A stretch of 64,000 bases of DNA from Planoprotostelium fungivorum (Eukaryota > Evosea > Variosea > Cavosteliida > Cavosteliaceae): assembly GCA_003024175.1 (NCBI GenBank), contig MDYQ01000022.1:271971-335970 (forward strand). The letters run 5' to 3'. This document shows, in pieces, positions 49,212 through 61,380 of the stretch. Below the pieces are notes generated by a model. That model searched no databases, was not told where the DNA came from, and saw only the letters and a list, made by a program, of their open reading frames with translations. A program made the position numbers and the translations under genes. Every line of letters starts with the position of its first letter. Positions within the stretch are counted from its first letter, which is position 1.

Positions 49212-51008
49212 ATGCCCACACCACAGAACCCCCCTCATCCATATTACGCAGGGAGCGATGGTCCTGGAACGTTTCCATATATCACCGTCACGCAAAGATG
49301 GCCTTCCATCCTCAGGGGTGTCATGGCAGATATGAAAGCTGCAGCTCAACAAGAAAGCAGTGAAAAGGCAAAAGAAGGAGAGCATATCGCCGATCAAGTA
49401 GAACTCATGCTACAAGAAGAGCTTTTGAAAGACGCACCATTGAGGTAGTTAAAATTTTTTTCTGTCTGACGAAGATGCAGGCCAATCGAAGATGATCAGG
49501 GGGAAGATCTATCATCTTGGAATGAATCTCTCAACAAGTAGGAAGATGACCCACTCCAATACTGACGACATCAAGATATTTTCACGGTAAAACGTGGATG
49601 ACCGCGGGATGGCTGTGGACAGGTTAGTACTAATTACTTGAGAAAGATAACAGGAGACAGAATGTTACATGTACAGACGAATCCATCATCTTCTGTTGAT
49701 CTCCACTCACTGGATGGACTTTGATCCCTTTTTTACGAAGAAAACATCAAACTTCGAAGGAAATAAGGTGTGCTAGAAGAAATAACAAGTTAATGAGTTC
49801 AGGAACAAATACTGCAACTCAGCAATAAGATTACGAAAGCAGTTGACTCCAATGGTGATAGCAGAATACTATTTCACGAATTTGCATCTGTGAGTACTAG
49901 TCTATTCAGCACAGGTTGATGTTTCCACACAGACTTGTCTTTGGGGAAATAGCCACGATCTGTCACTGCTGGCAACCATGACAGAGAGTGAAGCTGCGAG
50001 GCAGAAATCGAGCGGAAATAACTTGAAGGAGCAAGAGAGGCTCATTGTCGTCAATCATCTTGATCAATCGTGGCTGGTACTGTTCATCTGTTTGTTTTGG
50101 CTGACAGAAGCAGGCGATAGAGAGGACGAAGAAGGGGAGAATAGATTTCGTGTGTGACAACGCAGGTGATGTAGATGTACATCCACTGGAATGACAGAAT
50201 ACAGGTTTCGAGCAGTTCGTGGACCTCATCTTTGCCGATTGGTTGGTCAGCTCCAATCATGCATCAGAGGTATCTTACCGAGATCTTATGCATGATTGAT
50301 ATTTACAGGTGCATTTTCATCTCAAAACATACGGTTGGTTTGTTTCAGACACTACACTACCAGGTTAGCTCTTTTTCGAGAATATTGAACTCATTCGATA
50401 GATTTTCACTGGCTTCTGGAGCACTGCAGGGCCAACGAGTACAATTTCCCTGAGCTGACCCAACTAGCTGAGAGGTGGAAGAGCTATATAGAGAAAGGCG
50501 TATGGAAGGTGAGGACACTATATAACGAGTGTAACATATTCAGGTCCGTACTCATCCCTTCTGGACAACAGGTTATAGCTACTGGTCCATTCAGAGCGAG
50601 GCACCAGATCTCTATGACGATTTGCGATCTTCGTCTCATATCTTCTTCAAAGGCGACCTTAATTTCAGGTAGAATGAAAAGTGGTGAACCTTTGTTGATG
50701 ACTATAGGAAACTAACGTACGATTGCAAATGGCCCACCACCACACCCTTTGTACAGGCTATTGGTCCTCTTTCTCAAGATTTCCCGCCAATAACTGTTTT
50801 ACGCACGAACAAAGCAGATGTCATTGTGGGATTGACGGATAAGATTCAGGTGAGATCACTCCAGAATATCCCGACCAAACATTGACAGGAGAAGAAAATG
50901 GACGATGAAGATGAAAAATGGAGGTGATGAAACAGGTTTTGTGTTTGGTTAAGAGAAAGCAGAATATCCGGAAAATATGCAGTTGTTCTTTTCAGCCCTG
51001 GCTCTTGA
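49212..51008 (+). CDS. ARMT1: ARMT1/DUF89 damage-control phosphatase
   Basis: Metal-dependent phosphatase of the DUF89 family, which removes damaged sugar-phosphates (ARMT1 acts on fructose-1-phosphate and relatives). ATG 49212 ([19 protein letters not shown]). Family blocks: [85 protein letters not shown] (the DN-like metal site), [19 protein letters not shown] (~50290-50350), [52 protein letters not shown]. It ends [14 protein letters not shown] at 51008. At least ten short introns. Full length for the family. Confidence 0.92.
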
Positions 51009-51157
51009 CAATTCTCGTAAGTTGAACCACTAAATAGAAAATGAACCTCTCGAGCAGCATAGACCAATATTTATTTCGGATTGAAGCAAATTCTCTCTCA
51101 TACTCCATACGTGGCAGTAGGTACGTCAGGCGAACAGTGCATCATTCGCTGGTAATC

Positions 51158-52421
51158 TCATTCGGTCTCATGGTCGTCTTCTGTGTTCAGAGTTAGAAGA
51201 CGAAGGAAACACAGGCTCACTCGTAAATTATCGAGTGCTTGGAAATAAGGATTGTTCAGAATGATGTAGGATAGGCCTCGGTGGTCTCTCTGTGCATTCA
51301 TGACGACTGCGCCTAATAGCCCAAATCCAGCGAAGAAGGAGGCATTCTTGATGATCCCAACCATTCCGTGTTTGCTTCCCACGATAGCTCCAGTGATCCC
51401 CATGGTAATTGGAAGGGCTGATGTGTGTTCATATCCAGTGGAGCGGTGCACAACGTAGTGGATGAGCGTCATCCCAAGATCTGCACCTGTCAGATGTAGC
51501 CAGAATATCTATCACCTACACCACTGGCCCCACAGCCACGTAGTACGTCTGGCTCTCAAGAAAGACCTCTTCTTCAGAATATCAAATCGAAGCCTTGCAT
51601 CTTGGTGAATGCGAACCTGTCGATGAATTCAGACCCTCTGCGTATTGCACAATCCAACCTGCCATCCAGGGACACTTTTAATTTGCTGTTTACCTTCCCA
51701 ATAACCTTTGGCAAAACCAACAAAGAACCCCAAAAACACTAGAACAGTTCAGTGAGAGATCCTTGCCCTTGTACATCGGCGAGATACTCACTGACACGAG
51801 CGAGTTTATCGACGAACCGCTTCATGAGTCCTCTTGGCCTTTGTCTGTGCATTGGATCTGGCTCTAGACCATTGAAGAAGACTTGCTTTCGACCATAGAA
51901 AGCGGGCAATGTTCCTCTAGAACTGACCGTTCCCATAGCGTGGCTAGGATCAGCAACTACCCGAATCAGAATGGAAGGATTCTCTATTTACCGTTTCTTC
52001 CAAAAGCAGTGGGGAGCATGGGACGGTAATAATCGGGTTCCCAGTCTGGATTAGGTACTACGTGATTATCTTGGATGGTTCCATATCTCCACAACTCCTT
52101 GTCACTCAGTTTCTCAAATGCAAAACCCTTTCTATGTTGGTCGATTGGGTGTGGTATCAGCGGACCATGCTCCTTGTCTCTCTCATCTCTCTGTTTGTAT
52201 ATGTCTTCGAGAGGAAGTTTGTTGAACCATTCCACGGGATCAGGATGGATAAGACCAGTGTCTTCATCAGGATCGAAGCCAGGCCTCTGAGGCATGTGTG
52301 ATGATGACCAGGTGATTTCTTGGGTGATCATCGCAATTGTAGATGGAGGAATTTGGTTTATTAAAATTCCCAGCTTAAAAGATGTTCCTCTCATGAACAT
52401 AGCTCCTCGTCTTGATTTCAT
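51158..52421 (-). CDS. Tim17/22/23-family mitochondrial membrane protein
   Basis: N-terminal soluble part (ATG 52421 or a nearby one): MPQRPGFDPDEDTGLIHPDP, VEWFNKLPLEDIYKQRDERD, NPDWEPDYYRPMLPTAFGR. Then GLMKRFVDKLARV, a short helix VFLGFFVGFAKGYWE (~51710), and a C-terminal Tim17-like four-helix region with repeated small-residue helices (ITMGITGAIVGSKHGMVGII, KNASFFAGFGLLGAV, ~51420-51290). It may be an NDUFA11-like complex I subunit or an import-pore relative. The exact start and the last exon (stop at 51168 if the GTGAGC intron is used, 51158 if not) are uncertain. Confidence 0.6.
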
Positions 52422-52564
52422 CCCTCGTCTCTATGATCTCTTTCTCTTGCGGATATTCGATCTTGAACAAGAACTCATTGCATTTTTTTATTGTTGATCT
52501 GTGGTGGTGGTTCAAACCTGGTCTCTTATTATCAGTTGTTCACCTCTCTCACTCACCATCCAAT

Positions 52565-54030
52565 TTACGAAGGGCCAATGTTTGATCCTGGAATGAGAAT
52601 GCTCGTGACTTGGTCCTCTTGAGAAAGACCTGCTCTCTTCAGATCTCTCTTGCAAATGTTTCACCTTCAGTATTCCTTCTCGATCCTTGGGAATGATGTT
52701 TCTCTTCTTCAAAACTTGGATGGATTCCAGCCACACTTGGTAGGTAATGCCTGGTGTGGCCATGACCAGTCGAATAAAGTTGATTGCCTGAGCTCTTCAG
52801 TCGAGTCTTCGATTTGACACACCTCAGGCAATCTCTCTTCCATGATGAGGGCATCGATCATTGTACAAAAGACGTTTACGGGGTATTTTGTGATATCGGG
52901 ATGAGCTCTGAAGAGGTCTTGATACCACTGCTGCATCAGGTCGACTCTCTTAAACTCTTTGCATGACTCCAACAGTGTCCCATACACTTTGGGTGTGATC
53001 TCAATCTGTTGCTGTCAGTACTTTCTCGCAAACTGAAATTTACCTTTTTGTCTACCATCTCTTGATAGGTCAGGAGCACAGCTGTGAAATTGTGCTGCTT
53101 GAGAAACATATCGAGCTGTGCCTTGTACACCTCATCTGTCGGTTCTTCCTTGTCTGGAATTTTGTTATTGATCTCTTCTATGATGTCCTGCCATCGTCAG
53201 TAACTGCTCGACGGAGAAGAAACAGTTACCATCAATTTCTTCTTATCCCCAGCCTTCGCATATGCGTCCATCAACAGATTCAACACAAAGATAGTTCTGG
53301 GATGACCTACTTCTTCGTATTCTATCATCGTCCTGCAATATTCAACCGTCTGTGTTCTCTTTCTCTCACCTCTCCATTTGATACAGATTGGTCTTGGCAG
53401 AGTAGTATTCCATCATCTTCGAACATGTTCACTACAACAGACGATACATTGGCATTCATTCACCTGAATGTATGTATCGGGTGGAAAAATTACACCATCT
53501 TCTTTTGCAATCGATGTGAAATCCTGCAACTCAGATGTGTTGTCCTCGTGAATAGCATGGTTTATTCTATTCCTCAAAAAGAGGGTCTGAACAACGTAAG
53601 TGATGTGTCTACACACACGCCCACCTTTCTTCTGAGTTTGTCTTTGGCTTCCCTCTCGCGTTCTGCCTCACTTTCAAATGTAACATCCGGGTGCTGACTT
53701 AGTTCCTCTTTCTTATTCACTATGACCTTATTACATCAGTGATGTGATCGCTAATACGTGTTGTGAATAACCTTCTCAAAAGCCTTATCTAAGGCTGTTA
53801 CCAGAAAACTCTTGTTGATGATGGTTTTAAGTGGTTGTTTGGGGGGTAATCTCTGCGGTAACGATTCTTCGAAAAAATCTGAGGGCCTGTTGGATGCATT
53901 TCTCTTTGACCATGTCGGTACTACTCGCAGTGTTTTCGTGCACAAGTATAATCTTGGGTGGATCATCTTCGATCTTGATGATGTGATCGTTTTCTTGGGT
54001 ATGCGAAAAGGATCTTTTTACAAGAGACAT
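52565..54030 (-). CDS. PPR-like, probably mitochondrial protein
   Basis: ATG 54030 (MSLVKRSFSHTQENDH) joins across an intron to RNASNRPSDFFEESLPQRL. Helical repeats follow: HPRTIFVLNLLMDAYAKAGD (~53300), VYKAQLDMFLKQHNFTAVLL (~53110), YGTLLESCKEFKRVDLMQQW and FCTMIDALIMEERLPEV (~52980-52830), and YQVWLESIQVLKKRNIIP. The pattern of ~35-residue helical pairs fits pentatricopeptide repeats, which bind organellar RNA. The C-terminus after ~52640 is uncertain: I favour the frame ending LIPGSNIGPS at 52565. Introns are short, and several are approximate. Confidence 0.65.
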
Positions 54031-54083
54031 TGATGGACCTTATTGGCAGTCATTTTTATTTTAGAATGGGTTGGGCGATCGTT

Positions 54084-54515
54084 CTACTTGATACTATACA
54101 TCGACCTGCAATTTTCTTCGGTTGAATCCGCGTTTTCTATAATCACCTCTTTTGTCACGCTTCTCATTGTACTGAGACGTTGCTGTCTCTGCTCTTCTTC
54201 TTGGACTTTCTTTCGCAGTGACTCAATGTTCTTCATTATTTGTGATTCTTGCACCATCAAAACTTCTATGTTCTTGTTCGCCTCTTGATGCATAGTCTGC
54301 ACTGGAATTAGACTGTAAGACATCAATAATAACACCTGTATGGTAGACTTCATGTGTTTCAATCTATCTTCGGCATCTCGATTGCTGAGCAAGAAGGTTC
54401 GCTCCAAAAAGGCCTCATAATCTTCCTCTTCTTCCTCGTTTATACGACATTTACTTTCAGTAGTAAAGAAACTACCACTATTATCCGGAAGTCCTTCGAG
54501 AGGGTTGGAATGCAT
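54084..54515 (-). CDS. Small coiled-coil protein
   Basis: ATG 54515 (MHSNPLEGLPDNSGSFF), acidic INEEEEEDYEAFLERTF, then a helix LSNRDAEDRLKHMKSTIQ joined by an intron (~54302-54335) to TMHQEANKNIEVLMVQESQI and a coiled coil (SLRKKVQEEEQRQQRLSTMR). It ends at 54084. About 130 residues. Unknown; it could be a subunit of a coiled-coil complex. Confidence 0.6.
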   Translation of the reverse strand: MHSNPLEGLPDNSGSFFTTESKCRINEEEEEDYEAFLERTFLLSNRDAEDRLKHMKSTIQVLLLMSYSLIPVQTMHQEANKNIEVLMVQESQIMKNIESLRKKVQEEEQRQQRLSTMRSVTKEVIIENADSTEENCRSMYSIK

Positions 54516-56298
54516 GCGGTGCTCGGCGACTGGCTGCCAGCCGAAATAATTTCGGGTCGTTCGCGAACTTTTCTCGTGATGATGTGATCTTTGCGAACGC
54601 AGGCATCTTACGCACCGTGGCTGTAGGAGCTATTCAGATGATCCGAATATCTGCAAGTATATAATCACGCGATCCTGGCTCAATTTGAGTAGATCGTTGA
54701 TTCTTGATCAAAATGATGATCGCAACCTACGGACAGTTCAGGTTGCGCTGTTGAGATTGACACTTCGGAGGTGGGCTGTGGATTGTCATTGAGAGATGAG
54801 GGAGGTGACTGACCTTCATTTCTGGGCCCAGAGACGGAGGATACCATCTTAACCACTAGAGGGAAATTATCTCATGCCGCGATATCGATCACGGGATCTG
54901 TTCGTCACCATCACATGTAAAATAGAATCTCTTCCTCACCTTCTCATCATCGAATGATTGCTGTTGAGGCAATTGAATTCTTCTCACTATGACCTCGTCT
55001 GATTCTTTGTCCTCCATGGGACGCTCCTGACTCTGATTGTGTAAGATCTTCACCTCTTAGTCGTTCCACAAATTCTAAATCCAACATCTATAATTTCAAG
55101 GCCAGAACGTCCTCCATCGTGAACAGAGGATGGTTCACAATCTCATTGTTTGGATATACACCTGGACGTCACCCTCAACCAGAAATTTCAAACCTGCTCC
55201 AGCAGTCACTTGGCCAGGTGTCAAGGACTTCGGCACCAAGAGCCTTGGGTGATAATTCCTCTGTGCTGCTCTTCATGGATCATATAGTTGCACTGGTGTA
55301 GCTGAGTCCACAATAAAGTGACTCAATTGGCTGGCCCAGTGGTGGACTCCTGCCCAAATGACAATGGTTCAATTGGCTCACATGATGGCTCCCTCACTCT
55401 GCACAGTGGTAACTCGATAGGCCCACACAACAATAACTTGATTGGCCAGTAGTGACTCTCAGCTTGCCCTCAGTTGATCAATCTCTTCTTCTTCCTATCT
55501 TTGACGTTCCAAATACTGTCTTGCAGCTTGCCTTGCTGAGATGCATGCATATACAATGCATAATGCATACCTAGTGGTTTGCATCATAGTAAAAGGGGGT
55601 GTTATAGTCCATTTCTTTATAATTCACCTCACACTGAATGCTCGTCTCCTGTGTTCTGTTTGGTAATCCTCTGCAAAACATTTCTAAGCGTTTGCGCGCT
55701 CATACTTGCTTCATTCAGTCTGGGTGGAAATCTATACACTCAAATCATACAAAAGACACAATGAGACAAAAGGCAGCTGCATATGAATAGGCTGAGCTGA
55801 AATAGAATCAATTTATTTGTGGCTCACAAGGCCGTTCAATTGTTCTTGAGGATGTCCTTTGCTACGTCAAGAAAGGCTTTGTTGATGTTGGAAATGCTTG
55901 CTTCTTCCTCTATTAGACAAGCTTTCTGACCAGCACTCCCGGTTTGGGTGATGTAAGACAGCTGTTCTCTTGCACAGGCGGCCAAGGACCTGCCAGTGAG
56001 TGTCGACCCTTCTTATTTCTCTTTTTATTCTCTTTATTCTTGTTGCGGTGTCCCCAGGGCCTCTATGTGGCTCTACGGGCCCCTCAGGCTCTAGCTTGCG
56101 TATAAGCGGCTGAGAGGGGTTTTTGGCTGACTCTGTTGTGTGTTTTTTTACCGAGGAAAATAATGTGATTTTCTATTATCTAAATTACTGAATGAAATTA
56201 ACAGTTTTAAATGAGCAGAGACAGATAGATGAATTAAGAGAGACTCTCAATTGGGTCATAGAAGGTATTTGTTATTGGTTGAAACACAATCCAATTGA
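54516..56298. other. Gene-poor interval
   Basis: No gene recognised. Around 55310-55470 there are diverged repeats of a CTCAATTGGC / TTGATTGGCC type. A family B repeat lies at 55582-55780. A 34-codon frame at 56192 (MKLTVLNEQRQIDELRETLN) runs just before the next small ORF and may belong to it. Confidence 0.5.
55582..55780 (+). repeat. Interspersed repeat family B, copy 2
   Basis: ~200 bp, close by eye to the inverse of 58926-59127: shared ATCATAGTAAAAGGGGGT, TGTTCTGTTTGGTAATCCTC, GTCTGGGTGGAAATCTAT and ACTCAAATCATA. No open frame of note. Possibly a SINE or a solo terminal repeat. Confidence 0.85.
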
Positions 56299-56517
56299 AT
56301 GAAGCCAGATCCCAAAGACCAGAGAGCCAGGGTGGGAACAGAGACAAGCGTACCACTTCTCAGTCAGAGAACCAACCAAGTTGCTACATGGGCAAACAGA
56401 TCAACCTACGAGAAAATAGTAGCATTCCTGCCCGCAGGCTCGATTGCCGTATCCTTTGCAGTTGGCATAGTTTTGGGAGTGATTGGGACAGCAACATACA
56501 TTCATAACAAATCATAA
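56299..56517 (+). CDS. Small membrane protein candidate
   Basis: A 72-residue frame from ATG 56299 (MKPDPKDQRARVGTETSVPL) ending in one convincing membrane helix (IVAFLPAGSIAVSFAVGIVL, continuing GVIGTATYI) and HNKS, stop 56515. It sits between repeats. An upstream frame (56192-56290) could be a first exon but its join is out of frame as read. It may be a real small gene or a transposon remnant. Confidence 0.4.
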   Translation: MKPDPKDQRARVGTETSVPLLSQRTNQVATWANRSTYEKIVAFLPAGSIAVSFAVGIVLGVIGTATYIHNKS

Positions 56518-56540
56518 ATAAAACAGTATTATGTATTTAG

Positions 56541-57123
56541 TTAAGGTGGCACGATACCATAGATTTCCGCTGGGAAGATTCCATAGTTACGTGACATATC
56601 TTGCGTTCTTCTCCGCTTTGCTCTGTTTTTTCAACCACAAGGGCTCTATGGAAAATTCATTCCGGCTTGGGTGCGTTAATGTTTTCTCGCACAGATGGTC
56701 CATGACCCCACAGTCTGTTTCAACTGTTGTTCAGTTCAGATGGCCAGCTTTCATGTGGTAAATTGCCAGGATTTTCTCATTTCCAGATTTTGAGATATTA
56801 CAGATGTAGAGTGCAAATTTGAATGTCATGATGTTGAGAGATTACTCGAACTTGGATCTCCCAATATCATATTAGATAAAAATCATGACCTTGATACTCG
56901 ATACAGAGATTCAACAGATCATGAGCCACATTGACCAGAGATGATTAGAGATTTTGTGTAATGGAACTCTATACGATACATCATCCACAATACAGGCTGC
57001 AGAACACCCTCAACCGTCGATCGAAACTCATCACAAAAAGCCAAATCATCGCATCAAGAGCTCACGCAGTCACGTGATCGACGAATCTTTGAATCGGGAT
57101 TCTATGGTATTGTGCCACCTTAA
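56541..57123. mobile_element. TTAA-flanked element with long imperfect inverted ends
   Basis: TTAA at 56541-56544 and 57120-57123 bracket 575 bp. The outer ~22 bp of each end are nearly identical (GGTGGCACGATACCATAGA on the left, GGTGGCACAATACCATAGA on the right complement), and weaker matching continues to ~55 bp. The interior has no transposase-length frame. The TTAA target fits a non-autonomous piggyBac-type element. Confidence 0.8.
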
Positions 57124-57793
57124 GAGGACTGCTGTTGTGTTTTGAACAAGATGCCATCTTCATGGTCAGTTTGTTCTCGAGGTTGCAGTCTACAATCGAC
57201 TGCTGGTTGCTTCCTATGTGGAAGACTTGAGAAGTGATTTTATTGTGTTCAAATCGTTCATTCTTGAACGTAGAAATGTCCAATAAAAGTCATGAAAAGA
57301 GCTGGTGATCATCTATGGGGTCTAAGGACCTCAAAGACAATGTCTTTGGAGGTTCAGCTGGAAGGATGCAAAAGGCATTGGGAGATAAGGACAACTTTAT
57401 CACAAAGCAAATGACTGTAATCCAAGCCTTCAGCGAGAGATTTGATCAATTGGACCAAACTGAGAAGCACCATCACTGCACGTCTGAAAAGGCAGGACGC
57501 TAAATCAAATATGAACATGTAGCTCTCCATCTGTGTGGAATGGATGACTTTGTGATTTCACCTCTGTTTTTTTTTGCAGTCATTTGGAGCCCTGTAGAAG
57601 TCCTGGAGACATTGCAACAAAAAATAATAATATAGAGAATAAAAGGTTGGGACTCACTGTGAGAGGAACTAACATCAACAAGCTGTTGTTGTTACCTGTG
57701 GACACGTTTGAAACAAAGTCTGCAACATGACTTGATAAACATGCAGCAGCAATGATGTAACGAGAACAGTGACGATTTGGACAAGTGACTACC

Positions 57794-57926
57794 AGATTTG
57801 GGTTTACCAGTTGGTAGTGAAATGGTGCATTGAAGATGGATCATTTCTCTTCCTACTACTGGTAAATGCACAGCAAAAAAAATTAGTGGTCCAAATGGAT
57901 GGCTGCCAACCAGAAAAACCAAATCA
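57794..57926. mobile_element. Hairpin MITE, family A, copy 3
   Basis: The most diverged family A copy. Left end ATTTGGGTTTACCAGTTGG, right end CCAACCAGAAAAACCAAAT, with shared interior (AAATTAGTGGTCCAAATGGA). Confidence 0.8.
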
Positions 57927-58925
57927 CCTGTTTGCAAGATCACAACAGTTGCAAGTGCGGTTTGCAGATGCGAATTCTGAAAACAAAAAGCAGAAAGCTG
58001 GGCTCTCCCTATGCCCTGGCAGAAAGGATCTGAAGACGAGAGACGAACGTTTTGAGTGAGGAGTTTATCTAGGATACTCAAGACTAGCCTTGATATCCAG
58101 GAAAAGTATAATCAGGTTGGCGAATTACTTGATTAGGTTTAGGTTCTACAGGACGAGAAGATGCAGGACGAAATGGGGCAGGGTGATGTGGAGGTATGTA
58201 GGGGCAATCGTCACGTGAATTGAAATCACGCTGCATGACTGTATCTGGTTGCTTTAAGGTATGTAATGCATCGCTTTTTTCCCTTGGTTTCAACGAACAA
58301 AAGCGAGTCATCTCATGATCTGAAGATCACGTGATGGTGGGTGGCAATCATGCACGACCACCATTCTTGTGAAAGGGAGTTATAACTTCACTCCATCTCT
58401 TAAAATCACTCGTGGCAGAGTGCCCTCATGAGGATCTCATGGCGGAAGCAGAGGAAGAGGGAATTTATTGATCTGAGTGAGGAAATGTTCATTTTCAACC
58501 AAACACACAAACACACAAACACACAAACACCTCAAGCTAGGTATGTCTGAAAAAGTAGGCAGCCACTCCCTTCCTAACAGAACTACAACCACAGACAAGA
58601 AATACGTGGCAGAAAACGGCTGTTGGAAGTGTTGTGACCAACATTTGACATCACTTGACAAATTGGAAATCTCGGAGAAATCTCGGAGAAATCTCAGCAA
58701 CCAAGAAACACATTCAATGCACATTCATTGAAAGGGAACTCCTTGGCTTTCTTTGGTTTGAAATCATTCTTTATAAACAGAGACTCATTGAACTGTTTGG
58801 TTCTTATGTGGTGACCATACACCACAGGAAGGCCACAGGTCCAGGTTATTCTGTTTCCTACAACTATCAGGGCGAATGCCCCAATGCAATAAATTGTGCC
58901 CGTTTCAACTCAGTCTATTTATAAG

Positions 58926-59127
58926 CAGCTGCTGCTTTTTGCCTCCTTGTGTCTTTTATATGATTTGAGTGCATAGATTTCCACCCAGACTGCACAAAGC
59001 GAGTACAGAGTGCGCGAACGCTAACAAATGTTTTGCAGAGGATTACCAAACAGAACACAGGAGGTGAGCATTCAGTGCAAGGAGAGTTGTAGAGAAATGG
59101 ACTATAATACCCCCTTTTACTATGATG
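58926..59127 (-). repeat. Interspersed repeat family B, copy 3 (inverted)
   Basis: The reverse complement aligns by eye with 55582-55780 along almost the whole ~200 bp, ending ACTATGAT at the 59127 side. Confidence 0.85.
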
Positions 59128-59745
59128 GTTTGAATTGATCTACCTTGTTCATCCATTTATCAATGTACATCAATGGTTGAGAATGATGTAATAGCTGTGA
59201 AGAGGTCCTCAATACAGATCGACTAAATTTGATGTAGTAGGGATGAAATGGAAACTATGATGATTCATACACAGAGATGAAGTCAGCAATATAGAGACAT
59301 ATAACCAGACAAAAAATTGGAGAACACAGAAGTAATGACTAATATTCTGAGCTGACAAGCATAATTGTAGAAGAATAGTAGACAGAATCACAACTAAACA
59401 ATATGGAAATGCAATGGAAGGTCAGGCTTCAAATGGTACATTCACAGAAAGATACAAACAGACTGGTAAAAGTATGAATCACTTCATCTTTGTGAGGTTT
59501 CTGTGTGATATGGACTATTAATTCATGTGAAAACAATAGTGAATCATGTTAACTACTGATGTGCAATTGATTGATTTCTATATCATGTGGAAATGTAGAT
59601 ATTATTTTAATTATATTGACAAAGAGTGCTCGCAAGATGTTTGTGCGATGTTTGTGGTAAATTAATAGACGATAGTGAACATACTGATTTTAATTAAAAT
59701 TTAGAAATGGAGCTTCCTTTCATGTATGATGTTCAGGTTCAGGTT

Positions 59746-60159
59746 TTATTCAACATGCCCTCGGATTGGGATAAAACATGGGCAAATTTTATTGTTCCAA
59801 CTTCTTGGATAATAAAGTGTTCTTTCGAGAGGATTAATGTTGTTGTTGAATGTGGCTTCGAGCCAGAGGGTCCACGCTTGACAGCAAGTTTGATCACGTG
59901 ACAGAAAATTGCGAAATCCAATTCCGGTATTGGTGTTAAAACTCGAGGCTCCCAAGCTTAGCGTTGAAAGTATCGACCATCTTACAGGTTTCCCAGTATA
60001 GTACATTGACTGATGGAAGATATCCACGCTTGACCTTCTGGTATCCCGTAAGAATATGTCCAAATCCCTCAATGTGAGATTGTCATATACTTTTTGACAT
60101 TCCAATTGTCCCAACAGCATAACTTTTCTCTCAAAGCAGGCATGGTCAGTTCTATACAT
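59746..60159 (-). other. Unassigned open frame
   Basis: From ATG 60159 (MYRTDHACFERKVMLLGQLE) about 138 codons stay open. The first ~60 residues look protein-like (CQKVYDNLTLRDLDIFLRDT, RRSSVDIFHQSMYYTGK); the rest looks like intergenic translation. A GTGAGT lies just upstream on the same strand, so this may be exon debris. No family recognised. Confidence 0.25.
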
Positions 60160-60203
60160 GACGGCTTGAAGATTGAGACTCACACCCTACTTTGATATTT
60201 CTG

Positions 60204-60349
60204 TCCTTGCAGAGCGCAGGGAGCAGCTCAGATCAACACTTGAGGTGCAGATGGCTGAAACCACTTGATTGCATTGCAGAGGAGGAGGGGATCAAGCAAG
60301 ACAAGAAGATGGAACTGATGGCTCAACAGGTAGCAAATGCGTCCTCCAT
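60204..60349 (+). pseudogene. Orphan exon-like fragments
   Basis: After a pyrimidine-rich CTTGCAG (~60214) a short coding-like block reads RREQLRSTLE. A GTGCAG...TTGCAG intron-like gap follows, then EEEGIKQDKKMELMAQQ and a GTAGCA donor. The helical charged sequence with correct splice phases looks like two internal exons of a coiled-coil protein, but no neighbours continue it. Possibly a broken duplicate. Confidence 0.3.
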
Positions 60350-60936
60350 CTCTTTGTTGTAGTAGTATTTTAGTATTCTTTTCATGTCAAGTTTGCTCCA
60401 CACTCAAAGATACGCAACATTTAATGTCATAATTTCAACACTAAAAAAGATCATATATGTAGATTACAGTCAAATTCAACGATTGACGATCAACTGAGTG
60501 TAATTCTTTGTTGACACATGCTCAGATTCAGGTTTGCAACGCCTGGCTGAGAGAGAAAACATTTTAAATTAAGCATAAGTACTTTGCAAAACATAATCAA
60601 TATTAACTAGAAGAATGATAAAATAAAATAGAATTGCAGAAGAAAGATAAACAAACAATATATGTCCATATTTTTTGTATGCATCATGCCATGGTTGGCT
60701 ACAAACTTTTTCTATCCTATTCAAATGACTGCACACTTGAATGCAAAGCCTGGTCAACCCCTGGTCATTTGATTTTTTTCCGTAATTACCAAATTGCCCC
60801 TGTCATCATTTTCGTAATTGATTGTTCAGAAATGGCTTGGCTAAGTCCAACCCTCTCATTTTATTCTTCTCAACAAGGGGTCAACCCCCACCCCCAATGG
60901 GACTCAGGGACCCCACTCCACCCAAGCTTGCCCCTA

Positions 60937-61109
60937 TCTACATGTGCGCAGATGTCTAGAAGGATTGCCATACCCCCTCCTAGTACCTCAATTCACTATA
61001 TCTCTTTTGCTACTTTTTTTTTAGGTCTCGCCACTGGACTGCCGAGTCCAAAATTATCAGTTGGCCAGCAATGGCTTAGTAGCCCCTAACGGGGTCAAAC
61101 TGACATCTG
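60937..61109 (+). repeat. Inverted repeat pair, left copy
   Basis: The reverse complement of 61381-61540 matches over ~160 bp with gaps: ATTGCCATACCCCC, CCACTGGACTGC, TTATCAGTTGGCCAGC and GGGTCAAACT occur in the same order. It is followed by AATAAAACCTGAACCTGAAC, a tail-like end. Confidence 0.8.
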
Positions 61110-61380
61110 AATAAAACCTGAACCTGAACTCAAAGATATGCAAAACACACATAGAGGATAATGAGATGGACCACTTTTTTCCAAGTTGAAGGATATATCT
61201 GTTCCATGTCATTATGTCCAGGGTCTTGGCAAATCCCTCAATTGGTTAAGTTGAACCATTGAGAAAAAACACAAATATACAAATCCAATAGCTCAAAAAA
61301 CGAGCACCTTTTTTTGCCACTTGCTAGAAATTTGAAAGGAGACAGCGATTTAGCATTTCACAGTACCGCATTCTAATCTA

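Noticed and set aside
54840-54900. Possible tRNA gene (minus strand)
   Set aside because: CTCTAGTGGTTAAGATGGT resembles an A box, but no acceptor pairing and no TTCGA-type T loop follow at the right spacing.
56531-56761. 76-codon + frame inside the TTAA element
   Set aside because: It starts at the terminal repeat, has no known domain and is far too short for a transposase.
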